Origin: an uncultured Desulfuromonadales bacterium
GTDB lineage: Bacteria; Desulfobacterota; Desulfuromonadia; Desulfuromonadales; Geopsychrobacteraceae
Direction of reading: 5' to 3'
Assembly (NCBI GenBank): GCA_947259685.1
Contig: CAMYNC010000078.1
Span: 1-16,930 of the forward strand
Length of the DNA stretch: 16,930 bases
Below are positions 1-6,537 of this stretch, piece by piece (within the stretch, counting starts at the first letter, position 1; each line of letters opens with the position of its first letter). Under the pieces are notes generated by a model. That model was not told where the DNA came from, made no database searches, and worked only from the letters and a program-made list of their open reading frames with translations. The position numbers and the translations under genes were made by a program.

Positions 1-251
1 TAAAGGCCAACATTAAGTGCAATACTTACAACAAAAATTATTCTAAGTATCCGTCCAAGACCGTCCTGTATCGGTTCTTGGATCGTCCCCCTGATATGTG
101 CAATTCCCCACAAAGCCAAATATATAATTAGTAGACTATTACAAATTGGTGTGATGAATTGAATAACATCTGTTGCTGTAGTAACAACATAATCATTTAT
201 TGATAGGTCTATTTTTGAAAATAATTTTTCAAAAGCGTTTGCTGTCGCCAT
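1..251 (-). CDS. virB6: VirB6-type T4SS inner-membrane protein, N-terminal part (runs off left edge)
   Basis: The minus-strand frame starts at ATG 249-251 and is open to the window edge (about 83 codons). It begins MATANAFEKLFSKIDLSI, then has a hydrophobic segment (roughly residues 25-50) and a GTIQEPIQDGLGRILRI-like stretch before a second hydrophobic stretch. This pattern is typical of the VirB6/TrbL family, the polytopic inner-membrane channel protein of type IV secretion systems. A GGTGA sequence seven bases upstream is a plausible ribosome binding site. It follows the eexN-like lipoprotein gene with a 13-nt gap, the same order as eex-traD in IncN plasmids (family knowledge). The C-terminal part and any downstream virB7-virB11 lie outside the window. 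Identity is fairly sure from motif plus position; only the N-terminus is visible. Confidence 0.8.
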   Translation of the reverse strand, partial: MATANAFEKLFSKIDLSINDYVVTTATDVIQFITPICNSLLIIYLALWGIAHIRGTIQEPIQDGLGRILRIIFVVSIALNVGL

Positions 252-264
252 AATAGAGTCACCA

Positions 265-498
265 TTACCAATCAGTAGCTGGTTTTTCGCTTATACTAAG
301 CGTTGTCGCCTTTTCTGCATTTATGCAGTTCGGAGTTTTTTCAAGTTCTCCAGGGTTATCAGCACATTCTTTAAGTTTTGCTTTCCGTGCTGATGAGTTA
401 TTTTTGTACCATTCAACAGTCTTGACCTCTTCCTGAAGCTTTTCTTCGTTACATCCAAGAAGAGTGAAAAACAAAATAACTAAGACAAGATATTTCAT
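265..498 (-). CDS. eexN: EexN-family entry-exclusion-like lipoprotein
   Basis: This 77-aa protein has a type II signal peptide: a hydrophobic stretch ending in the lipobox LLGC with Cys16 as the lipidated residue. The mature part holds TVEWYKNN, ARKAKLKECADNPGEL and TPNCIN, which match the EexN family: tryptophan-containing VEWY, then the C-x-NPGEL / PNCINA pair that would form a disulfide in the periplasm. EexN proteins lie in the recipient envelope and block redundant conjugative entry (family knowledge). Its place between virB5 and virB6 is the classic one for eex. Start ATG 496-498 has only a weak AAGGA site upstream, which suggests lower translation than its neighbours. It ends in KPATDW, the same six residues that end the upstream VirB5. 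Confidence 0.8.
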   Translation of the reverse strand: MKYLVLVILFFTLLGCNEEKLQEEVKTVEWYKNNSSARKAKLKECADNPGELEKTPNCINAEKATTLSISEKPATDW

Positions 499-513
499 GA
501 TAATTTTCCTTTT

Positions 514-1143
514 TTACCAATCAGTGGCAGGTTTATTGGCCATTCTCATATAAATTTGTAAAGCTTTCTGGTCGTTAACTTCTTGCTCAGCTTTAGCCTG
601 TGATTGCATCATTTCCAGTTTGAGTAATTCATTCTGAAGTAGTACTTCTTCCCCCTGAATCCGTGCTTGCAAATCCATAATGTCTTTTGGATCGGGAGCG
701 GCATTTACTTTTTCAACAAGCTTTTTTAGCTCTTGAAAACGGTCAATCGTTTGCTTCATATACTTATCGGAACGCCCTTTCCGTTCCGCTGTATTCCGGG
801 TTTTTTCGTTGTAAATATCAGCAACATCACCGGTTAAACCAAGATCTGCCGCCGACTTAATCCCGGACTCTTCAAGAATGTCGGCAAAATCAACATCCAT
901 GTCGTTGTCATAAACCGAGTCAATAATGCCCGCCATATCCCTCACAGCTGACATTTTCTGTCGCATACTTTCGGCAACTTCCAATTGATTTTTGACATGC
1001 TTGATCTGTTCGACCATGTGCATGATCTGCTGAATGGATTGGGCTACATTCGCCCCATCAAAGACCGGAATACCGGTGGAAAGAGCCGCCGAAGGCACCC
1101 CAACCAGACCGAAAAGCAGACCAGCAACAATAAAAAATTTCAA
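514..1143 (-). CDS. virB5: VirB5-type minor pilin / pilus-tip protein
   Basis: This is a 209-aa secreted protein. Residues 1-19 form a signal peptide ending VPSA before ALSTGIPVFDGANVAQ, the usual start of mature VirB5 (TrbJ/TraC) proteins. The rest is mostly helical with heptad-like segments (IQQIMHMVEQIKHVKNQLE and a second helix near the C-terminus), as expected for the three-helix VirB5 fold at the pilus tip. The start is TTG (1141-1143): an AAGGAGG site at 1152-1158 overlaps the end of virB4 and lies eight bases from the TTG, and no better ATG is nearby. The gene sits between virB4 and the eexN-like gene, as in P-type systems. The C-terminus KPATDW is shared with that next gene. Confidence 0.8.
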   Translation of the reverse strand: MKFFIVAGLLFGLVGVPSAALSTGIPVFDGANVAQSIQQIMHMVEQIKHVKNQLEVAESMRQKMSAVRDMAGIIDSVYDNDMDVDFADILEESGIKSAADLGLTGDVADIYNEKTRNTAERKGRSDKYMKQTIDRFQELKKLVEKVNAAPDPKDIMDLQARIQGEEVLLQNELLKLEMMQSQAKAEQEVNDQKALQIYMRMANKPATDW

Positions 1144-1148
1144 TTTCC

Positions 1149-3590
1149 CTACCTCCTTTGCTCATGGAAGAGCGGCAGCCAGGTCGCCGGATCATCCCCG
1201 GCCGACTCAATAATCTTATTTACCAGCCCGACATTTTCTGTCGTGCCGGAGATCACCGCCAGTTCATCATCAAAACCTTGTAGGTTCAGTTCAGCGACAA
1301 CGCTGTTATGACCTTGTTTCACCAGGAAACGGCGTGAACCAGGGGTAATTTCCTCTTTGATAATTTGGTATTCCCTATGGGTAAGCTTGAAGCCGCCGAC
1401 GTAATCCTCTTCAGAAGCTTTAGGGTTAGGCATAAAAATCATCGTCGCGCATTGCTCAATGATTGAATGGGAAATAGGCGATTTGATAACGTCTGCGGCG
1501 CTCTGCGTTCCCAGGACCAAAAATCCATTCTGTTTACGAATGGTCTTTAGTTTGTTTTGTGCCAAATCCTCAAAATGCTTATCTAAAAGCAGCTTCCAGA
1601 ACTCATCCATAAAGCACATGAAACGGCGACCATCAATCAGTTCCTCCATACGATGGAATAAATACATAACAATTGGCGTGCGAATTTCAGGATTATCCAA
1701 GAACTCTGTAACATCAAAGCCAAACATCGACTTCTCACTGAAATTCAATAGGTCTACAGGGTTGTCAAAAACCCACCCCAAAGGCCCACCGGCACACCAA
1801 CGACGCAACCGCGATCCAGCGCCCTCGGGGTCTGTTTGATCGATGAAAGCCAGGAGGCTTGAAAGGCGACGATTTCCTTTTTGAAGTCCGGTCATGACTC
1901 CTCGCACCCCATCAGAAATTTCCCGTTCCTCCTGATTGGTCAGCTCCTTGCCAGCGCGCCGGCACAAGGTTTTCACCAGATTTTCTAGAAACAAAATATT
2001 TTGTGGTGTTGGATCAAGTTGGAAGGGGTTGAACCCAGTCGAGTGACCGTTTTTTAACGGGGAGTAAACACCGTCCATCGCCCGCACAAAGACCTCTAAC
2101 CCCCGGTCTTTATCAAAAAGAAATGACGTGGGGGAGAACTTCTGGGCCTGGGCCAACAAGAATCCTTGAGCTACCGTTTTCCCGGAACCTGCCGGACCGA
2201 TAATTACAGTATTGGCTAGCGCCTTTTGCTCATCTTTATCTGGGCCTTCTGATTTCTCTTTCAGCTCTCCAATCTTCTTTTCCCTTAAGTTTTTGTCTGT
2301 CGGCTCATGGAAATTGAAATAGTAGGGAGCGCCGGAAGTCGTTTTCAAAAGAGTGACGGCAGGCCCCCACTGATTGCGTTGTTTGCGCCCAGAAGGATAG
2401 TTGTGCATTGAGGCAAAACCGGCCAGGTTCCGCGAAGTAATTGGAGCCGGGCGCGGCCGGAAGCGGAAATTCCCCGGCAGTTGCGCCCAATAAGCAGCTT
2501 CCAGGGCGAGATCTTCCCGGGCAATTACCATCCCGCACTCAGCGAGCACCGTGCGGGCGGCTGTGAGATTGTTCTTCAGGGACGCAGGGGAGGGAGCCAA
2601 GACATTCAGATTCAAATGATGCTCACCCATGACAAACCGACCAGCCGACAAATCATCAAGGGCATCATTAATGGCATGAATCTGTGATTCGGCCAGATCC
2701 CCAGAGTTGATCATTCTGGCCTGCTGGCGTTTGAGCATTTCGATTGCCACCGGGCGGCTTAAAAAGGTAAAGCTTTGTGTCAGGATCATCGGAAACGGTG
2801 AAGACAGCAGCGCATTAAGGAGGCCCGGCTCGGTTTTTTCGGGATATTCGCTGATTGCCAGCATTGCCCCGAAAACCTCATCAGTCGGCGTGCGGATCTC
2901 AAAAACCTCTTTTCCGAAAAACGGCCGACTTGTCGGCAAAGCATGAGAAAGCGGGGCGCGGGGTAAAGGAAACGGTTGCGAATCCGTATTGATCAGATAG
3001 CCTAGAAATTCCAACACTTCGGAAAACAGCCGGTCTTTGTGAGTGTAACAGCCGAGCCGGTGCGGGCTGAAGTGTCCCAGGCTTTGCACCACAATGGCCG
3101 CGATTTCGTTGAGCCGTTCAAGGGCCGCTTGTTGTTCGTCGGCTTGATCTTCTGGACTCTTTTTTTCCAGCTTGGCAAAAAGCCGCACCACCTTGACAGG
3201 GTTAGGCCGATAGACAAGGCTGACGTAGAGCTTATTCACCATCATCTTGGTTTGTTCAAGGTGACTGCGATACTTGGAATTCAGGGCACCGGCAAAGCCT
3301 GGCTCAAAGTCTCCAGCAGGGAAGGTGTTCTCTTCTTTCCGAATAATATGCGTCCAAATGGCGACATCCGGCCCGGCGATATTTTTGAATAGCTGGTTGA
3401 GGTGTTCTCCACAGATATTAATGTCCTGGTCATCAGCGGATTCATGAGCAAAGCCATCCACTCGGACAACCTGAAGATAGTCGCCGGCATCGGTTTTTAC
3501 CGTATGCTGATCAATTTGCGCCGAGTATGGGACGTGATCAGCAATCGGATTTTCTTTGGCCCAGATATTTTCCCGCTTCTGAACTGGCAT
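1149..3590 (-). CDS. virB4: VirB4-type T4SS ATPase
   Basis: This 813-aa protein has the normal size for the VirB4/TraB/TrbE AAA ATPase that powers pilus assembly and substrate transfer at the inner membrane. The N-terminal half carries the CagE/TrbE/VirB domain (for example FFGKEVFEIRTP near residue 220 and the DALDDL-SAGRFVMGEHHLNL region). The C-terminal half is the motor: Walker A GPAGSGKT at about residues 464-471, Walker B MCFMDEFWKLL at about 658-668, and the following LGTQSAADV and CATMIFMPNP motifs. Start ATG 3588-3590 lies 1 nt after the virB3 stop, so the two are probably translationally coupled. The stop codon sits inside the ribosome binding site of virB5. No break or missing catalytic residue is seen. 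Confidence 0.95.
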   Translation of the reverse strand: MPVQKRENIWAKENPIADHVPYSAQIDQHTVKTDAGDYLQVVRVDGFAHESADDQDINICGEHLNQLFKNIAGPDVAIWTHIIRKEENTFPAGDFEPGFAGALNSKYRSHLEQTKMMVNKLYVSLVYRPNPVKVVRLFAKLEKKSPEDQADEQQAALERLNEIAAIVVQSLGHFSPHRLGCYTHKDRLFSEVLEFLGYLINTDSQPFPLPRAPLSHALPTSRPFFGKEVFEIRTPTDEVFGAMLAISEYPEKTEPGLLNALLSSPFPMILTQSFTFLSRPVAIEMLKRQQARMINSGDLAESQIHAINDALDDLSAGRFVMGEHHLNLNVLAPSPASLKNNLTAARTVLAECGMVIAREDLALEAAYWAQLPGNFRFRPRPAPITSRNLAGFASMHNYPSGRKQRNQWGPAVTLLKTTSGAPYYFNFHEPTDKNLREKKIGELKEKSEGPDKDEQKALANTVIIGPAGSGKTVAQGFLLAQAQKFSPTSFLFDKDRGLEVFVRAMDGVYSPLKNGHSTGFNPFQLDPTPQNILFLENLVKTLCRRAGKELTNQEEREISDGVRGVMTGLQKGNRRLSSLLAFIDQTDPEGAGSRLRRWCAGGPLGWVFDNPVDLLNFSEKSMFGFDVTEFLDNPEIRTPIVMYLFHRMEELIDGRRFMCFMDEFWKLLLDKHFEDLAQNKLKTIRKQNGFLVLGTQSAADVIKSPISHSIIEQCATMIFMPNPKASEEDYVGGFKLTHREYQIIKEEITPGSRRFLVKQGHNSVVAELNLQGFDDELAVISGTTENVGLVNKIIESAGDDPATWLPLFHEQRR

Positions 3591-3591
3591 G

Positions 3592-3906
3592 CTAGAGCTT
3601 TCTCTTTTTATTGCGTGTATTTACTAGTGGTGTTGCTGTGCTTGCTTTCCAGTAAACGCGGGAGACCGATTTTCCCCGCGTTTGCATCCACAGCACCATG
3701 AACCGGAAGGCTCGTGGATCTTTGAGGCAAACCAAGTAGCAAACCGCATGAATAGGGATGCACAGTAAAAGGCCCCAAACGCTGCCGCTGCCGATGAAAA
3801 CAATGGAGGTCAACATTCCGTTGGCTATGCAAGCGTCATAGCTGACCCCCCAAACCATTGACGGCCGAGTTAAACCGGCAAACAATGGATCGCTTGTTGT
3901 TGCCAT
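3592..3906 (-). CDS. virB3: VirB3-type T4SS inner-membrane protein
   Basis: This 104-aa protein shows the VirB3 signature near its N-terminus, DPLFAGLTRPSMVWGVSY, followed by two hydrophobic segments (about residues 26-42 and 44-58) separated by a short turn and then CLKDPRAFRFMVLWMQT. This is the standard short VirB3 layout: a small membrane protein that works with VirB4 at the inner membrane. Its ATG overlaps the virB2 stop by one base (TAATG), and its own stop is 1 nt before virB4, so virB2-virB3-virB4 form a coupled block. The last 15 or so residues are very basic (NTRNKKRKL) and probably cytoplasmic. Confidence 0.9.
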   Translation of the reverse strand: MATTSDPLFAGLTRPSMVWGVSYDACIANGMLTSIVFIGSGSVWGLLLCIPIHAVCYLVCLKDPRAFRFMVLWMQTRGKSVSRVYWKASTATPLVNTRNKKRKL

Positions 3907-4211
3907 TAGCTCACCGCACCGATCAGCAGGTCAGTGATAGCAGCGCCGCCGAAAACCAGGACAATCCCGCCGATCCATTGACCTGCTTTACCCCAGGTCA
4001 AAAAGCCTGCCCAGGCTCTGTAGCCCAAGACAACAATCCCGATGATAGCCAAGGCGCGGGCGATTCCGTTGGTCAGTAGATCGAGAACCCAATCAACGCC
4101 GTCCTCAATCGGACCGGCGAAAGCCAGACTCGGCAGCAGCGCAAAGCAAATGGCCATCAGCAGGACAATGGTCGAGGTTTTCGAGGCTTGGTTTTTCGTT
4201 GTCTTTTCCAC
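3906..4211 (-). CDS. virB2: VirB2-type major pilin
   Basis: The pilin subunit of the T4SS. I place the start at GTG 4209-4211, giving 101 aa, because an AAGGAGG site (4219-4225) lies seven bases upstream; a longer ATG start at 4262 would run the reading frame back through a palindrome and lacks a site. The product begins MEKTTKNQASK, then a long signal segment ending SLAFA before GPIEDGVDWVLDLL. Two hydrophobic helices follow (about residues 50-65 and 80-99) with a GYRAWAGFLTWGKAGQW loop between them, the standard VirB2 hairpin. In related systems the mature pilin starts right after the AxA cleavage site (family knowledge). The gene follows a leader with a terminator and a palindrome and is coupled to virB3 by a TAATG overlap. 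Confidence 0.9.
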   Translation of the reverse strand: MEKTTKNQASKTSTIVLLMAICFALLPSLAFAGPIEDGVDWVLDLLTNGIARALAIIGIVVLGYRAWAGFLTWGKAGQWIGGIVLVFGGAAITDLLIGAVS

Positions 4212-4218
4212 GGTTTTT

Positions 4219-4225
4219 CCTCCTT
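4219..4225 (-). promoter_or_regulatory. Ribosome binding site that fixes the virB2 GTG start
   Basis: A perfect AAGGAGG on the minus strand, seven bases before GTG 4211-4209. It overrides the longer in-frame ATG at 4262 as the likely start, and so places the palindrome at 4236-4257 in the untranslated leader. Confidence 0.8.
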
Positions 4226-4235
4226 GGGATAGTAG

Positions 4236-4257
4236 AAATTTAGTACGTACGAAATTT
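4236..4257. promoter_or_regulatory. Near-perfect 22-nt palindrome in the virB2 leader (candidate operator)
   Basis: Two AAATTT arms flank a GTACGTAC core; only one base pair of the 11-bp half-site is mismatched. It lies between the terminator at 4261-4284 and the virB2 ribosome binding site. Conjugative operons are usually controlled by small repressors binding such operators (family knowledge), so this is a candidate site for a KorA-type repressor. No matching regulator gene is in the window. Confidence 0.4.
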
Positions 4258-4260
4258 TTC

Positions 4261-4284
4261 AAAAGAAGAGGGCCGATCCCCTCT
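4261..4284 (-). terminator. Intrinsic terminator between the 105-aa orf and virB2
   Basis: On the minus strand AGAGGG and CCCTCT form a 6-bp stem around a 6-nt loop, followed at once by TCTTTT. This would end or attenuate transcripts coming from virB1 and the 105-aa orf before virB2. Together with the downstream palindrome it suggests virB2 onwards is separately controlled. The stem is short, so strength is uncertain. Confidence 0.5.
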
Positions 4285-4391
4285 AAAATGCAGCAAACTT
4301 ATGATAGCCATAAAAAGTAAACTGCTGAAAATGCTGAAAATTAAGGTTGCTCAAGTTAGCATTTCATCAAAATTGTGGGGCCTAGGACCCC

Positions 4392-4709
4392 TCATGGTGT
4401 TGCCTCAGATAATGGATGGAACACAATCGGCGGCAGATTCTTATAGGCATTGTTGATATGCCGAATGAGCCGGTCCATGCTGACCCACTCACGCGGATCG
4501 CCGCGTTGCGTCACCAGCAGGATTTCTCCATCCTTCCAGTTCAGCCGGACATAGGTCCGAAATCCCTTTTCCGCCTGCACAATCCGCATCAGCAAAACCG
4601 CTGCATTGTTGAAATTATCGACCAGCTCATTTTCAAAAATCGTGTCGGTTGTGAGTTCGGGGAGCTCGGATGGCCTGACCGTCACAACTTGAGGAAGTTT
4701 CAATCGCAT
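4392..4709 (-). CDS. Unknown 105-aa protein between virB1 and virB2
   Basis: I do not recognise this gene with confidence. The 105-aa product has no signal peptide or membrane segment and is probably cytoplasmic. Its C-terminal half has an alternating pattern (TYVRLNWKDGEILLVTQRG, then a helix DRLIRHINNAY) which looks like a small beta-sheet plus helix; I have an impression of similar small proteins on conjugative elements but cannot name a family. It follows virB1 with a gap of 6 nt and uses a GTGAG-like site, so it is in the same transcript. A GGGG/CCCC hairpin (4377-4391) overlaps its stop and a better terminator follows at 4261-4284, so it may be the last gene of a virB1 unit. A regulatory or accessory role in transfer is only inferred from position. 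Confidence 0.7.
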   Translation of the reverse strand: MRLKLPQVVTVRPSELPELTTDTIFENELVDNFNNAAVLLMRIVQAEKGFRTYVRLNWKDGEILLVTQRGDPREWVSMDRLIRHINNAYKNLPPIVFHPLSEATP

Positions 4710-4715
4710 AAGTTC

Positions 4716-5300
4716 TCACTTCTCTTCTTCTGAAAACGCATCCCAACTCGACCCTAGCTGCTCCTCCCCGCCAAAAACGTCCCAATCCGGAGGTGTTTCA
4801 GGTTTCGGAGCCGTCAGCGCCGGAACCTTGTAATCCGTGTTTTTCAGTACCTTATCGACGTATCCATTTTTAAACCCGGCCGATTGATTGCCGGTATTGT
4901 AGGCGGAAAGAGCTACCTGCAGGGCAGGCTGGCCTTCCTCGAAATCTCTCATGGCCCGTTCGTAGTTTTCCTGCAGAATACGCGCACCTGCAGCCATGTT
5001 TTTACAGGGATCAAACGTGTCCTCGATGCTCATCCCCAGCCACTCCAGGTTATTGCTGTTGATTTGCATCAGGCCCAAGTCAACGCTGTTTCCCTCTTGA
5101 ATGGCTTGGCGAGCGAGAGAAATAACCTCTTCTTGATTGACAGGTTCAGGGGACGGCTGCGGAGCACCGTTAATATGAATTTTGAGGGGATTTCCGCCGC
5201 TTTCGGTTCTTACAATCGCGGCGAGGGTCTCAGGGTGAACTGTTGGAGCGCATTGACCCGCCAGGGTCAACAGTAAAGACAAGCCAATAGAGACAGACAC
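4716..5300 (-). CDS. virB1: VirB1-type lytic transglycosylase
   Basis: This 194-aa protein opens with a hydrophobic signal sequence (MSVSIGLSLLLTLAGQCAP) and then the SLT domain that cuts peptidoglycan so that the T4SS can be built across the wall. Visible motifs are VRTESGGNP with the catalytic Glu (about residue 33), DLGLMQINSNNLEWLG, DPCKNMAAGARILQENYERA and ALSAYNTGNQSAGFKNGYV. The start is GTG 5298-5300, preceded by AGGAGGG at a good distance. The last 40 residues are a linker rich in Pro, Glu and Ser (TAPKPETPPDWDVFGGEEQ), as often seen after the SLT domain in VirB1. It is the first gene of the operon. Confidence 0.9.
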   Translation of the reverse strand: MSVSIGLSLLLTLAGQCAPTVHPETLAAIVRTESGGNPLKIHINGAPQPSPEPVNQEEVISLARQAIQEGNSVDLGLMQINSNNLEWLGMSIEDTFDPCKNMAAGARILQENYERAMRDFEEGQPALQVALSAYNTGNQSAGFKNGYVDKVLKNTDYKVPALTAPKPETPPDWDVFGGEEQLGSSWDAFSEEEK

Positions 5301-5712
5301 AGGACCCCCTCCTGGGAAAACTTAAATATTCTTTCGAATAATTATAAATATCAGAGCGACAAAATAAGTCACACTAACAGCAGGTGTTCATTTTCTGTCG
5401 AAACTTCAGTTACTTTCCGCAGAAATACCTTCAATCAACACCTTGCCAGAGCAAGGAGTTCAAACCAACATCTGAAAGATCGTACCGATCTACACTGCTG
5501 GGGGATTCAGTATTTTTTGAGGTCCGAGGGCAGGAGTTTCAATCATCAAAGTAATATAAAATAACCGATGAGATAATAATGTTTGGGATAAAATTAGGCA
5601 ACCCCCTTAAATATTTAAAGTTATTAAGTGATTTCCGCTAATTTGGTGAGAAAAGATCTTCTGCCCAATCAACGCTTTTTACGTATGATCAAGCCGCAAC
5701 CGGCTTGATTTT
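5301..5712. other. AT-rich non-coding region upstream of the T4SS operon
   Basis: About 410 nt with no credible gene in any frame. It holds the candidate virB1 promoter near its left end and a strong hairpin (5688-5709) near its right end. Between these it is AT-rich with runs such as TTAAATATTTAAAG near 5607-5620. I see no iterons, no clear nick-site region and no tRNA; it could still contain the transfer origin or a regulatory region, but nothing in the sequence proves it. Confidence 0.4.
5327..5346 (-). promoter_or_regulatory. Candidate promoter -10 and overlapping palindrome upstream of virB1
   Basis: A TATAAT hexamer on the minus strand (5341-5346) lies about 45 nt upstream of the virB1 start, in a long AT-rich stretch. 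A small palindrome TATTC-TTTC-GAATA (5327-5340) covers the expected transcription start, as an operator would. No convincing -35 box is seen at the usual distance, so the call is weak. Confidence 0.3.
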
Positions 5713-5714
5713 CT
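5688..5714 (+). terminator. Strong 9-bp hairpin with T-run, terminator-like on the plus strand
   Basis: ATCAAGCCG and CGGCTTGAT form a perfect 9-bp stem around CAAC, followed by TTTCT on the plus strand. No plus-strand gene leads into it. On the minus strand it lies directly after the HigA remnant stop, but with no T-run on that side. It may be the leftover terminator of a lost plus-strand gene, or a stop for antisense transcription. Confidence 0.5.
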
Positions 5715-5811
5715 AAAAAATCGATTCACCCTTGGCGTTCTGGGCCAGCCTAAGTTCATAAGTCATTTGCAGATTCAGCCAGAATTCTGGCGAAGTCCCA
5801 AAGAACCGGGC
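5713..5811 (-). pseudogene. C-terminal remnant of a HigA-type antitoxin
   Basis: The last about 32 codons read ARFFGTSPEFWLNLQ followed by MTYELRLAQ and a stop. This is the highly recognisable C-terminal helix region of HigA/VapI-family XRE antitoxins (LAKxFGTSPEFWLNLQxxYDL). Upstream of about 5811 the frame switches to unrelated, proline- and serine-rich sequence (see the repeat-like segment), and the helix-turn-helix domain is missing. There is no HigB toxin gene nearby. I read it as a dead remnant of a toxin-antitoxin module. Confidence 0.6.
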
Positions 5812-5935
5812 CGGGCAAAAACTCGCTGCGCTCGAACAGTTGTCCGGCTTTTTCCCAAAATGTCCGTTTCGCTCCGGCGGCGTCACAGGGGGAGGGAAGG
5901 GGAGATAGTTCGGCGGCACTTAAAGGGGAGGGTAC
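5812..5935. repeat. GC-rich repeat-like segment abutting the HigA remnant
   Basis: A short, GC-rich stretch with self-complementary pieces (CGCTGCGCTCG, CCGGCGGCG) that has no protein character of its own. Its minus-strand reading (LFERSEFLPGP in one frame) is a type of peptide I have met as a spurious extension of many small ORFs in Desulfuromonadales, which is why I suspect a dispersed intergenic repeat. It begins at the point where HigA homology stops. Only one copy is in the window, so the repeat status is inference. Confidence 0.3.
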
Positions 5936-6048
5936 AGAAAAAAAGAGCACTATGCGCAGTCCACCGCAGAATTCGGGAAAAATCATACCCTAAGCCAAGG
6001 CCGAAGAAGAGGTCCTCGGTTAGAGTAGCGGCATCCTCTGGCAGAATT

Positions 6049-6225
6049 TTACTTGATGATGCAATGCTTGGCATAATCTGCAGCTTCACTAGCAGTCCAA
6101 TCTCCTTTTGGTTTCTCTTTCATATCTTTACACCATTCATCACTACCCACTTCAGGTGAGCACCCAAAGGTCATTGCAAGAAAACCAATAACGATCAACA
6201 AACTAACGCCTTTTAATATACGCAT
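6049..6225 (-). CDS. Small DUF3012-type lipoprotein
   Basis: This 58-aa lipoprotein has a signal peptide MRILKGVSLLIVIGFLAMTFGC with lipobox MTFGC. The mature peptide is only about 37 residues and carries GSDEWCKDMKEKPKGDW and ASEAADYAKHC, the near-complete DUF3012 consensus with two cysteines that could pair. I chose ATG 6223-6225 because GGGAGAAG lies seven bases upstream; a longer start at 6285 would put a charged, unlikely stretch before the signal peptide. Function of the family is unknown; it is expected to be anchored in the envelope. It stands alone, with debris on both sides. Confidence 0.85.
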   Translation of the reverse strand: MRILKGVSLLIVIGFLAMTFGCSPEVGSDEWCKDMKEKPKGDWTASEAADYAKHCIIK

Positions 6226-6414
6226 TGAACTTCTCCCTCTACAGTTATAGATATGCTTATTCCCTGGACATTTTCTAAGAGTCATGACAACAGCTTAGCA
6301 TGCCCGATACAAGACGATACTAGCCATGGGTCTTAAAAGTATTCAAAATTTAGACGTAATGGAAGGTGGAAGTCGCTCAAACTGGCACAGGGTGGAATTT
6401 TCAAATGTAACAAC

Positions 6415-6537
6415 TTAGCCGAATTGAGGCATCTTCAGTTTTATCCTCTTCAAAAGTTTCCTCCAGACTTTTGGCAAGTCGATCTCGGCTGTGACCAGGG
6501 TGGCCTGCAGCCCCGCCGGCCTCAGAACCGATAGATG
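6415..6537 (-). other. Open C-terminal-like fragment after the PagL-like gene
   Basis: In a frame different from the PagL-like gene, and overlapping its last codons, an open stretch of about 40 codons reads RPAGLQATLVTAEIDLP then a basic helix KVWRKLLKRIKLKMPQFG and a stop at 6415-6417. It has protein-like composition but no start codon. It could be the tail of a lost gene or chance. The rest of 6226-6521 shows nothing I can support. Confidence 0.2.

Noticed and set aside
985..1311. Plus-strand ORF of 108 codons across the virB5/virB4 junction
   Set aside because: It is antisense to two clear T4SS genes, has no ribosome binding site of note and a composition rich in Ser, Thr and Pro typical of shadow frames.
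5301..5712. oriT or replication origin in the region before the T4SS operon
   Set aside because: No iterons, no nic-like conserved motif and no relaxase gene in the window; the location is suggestive only.
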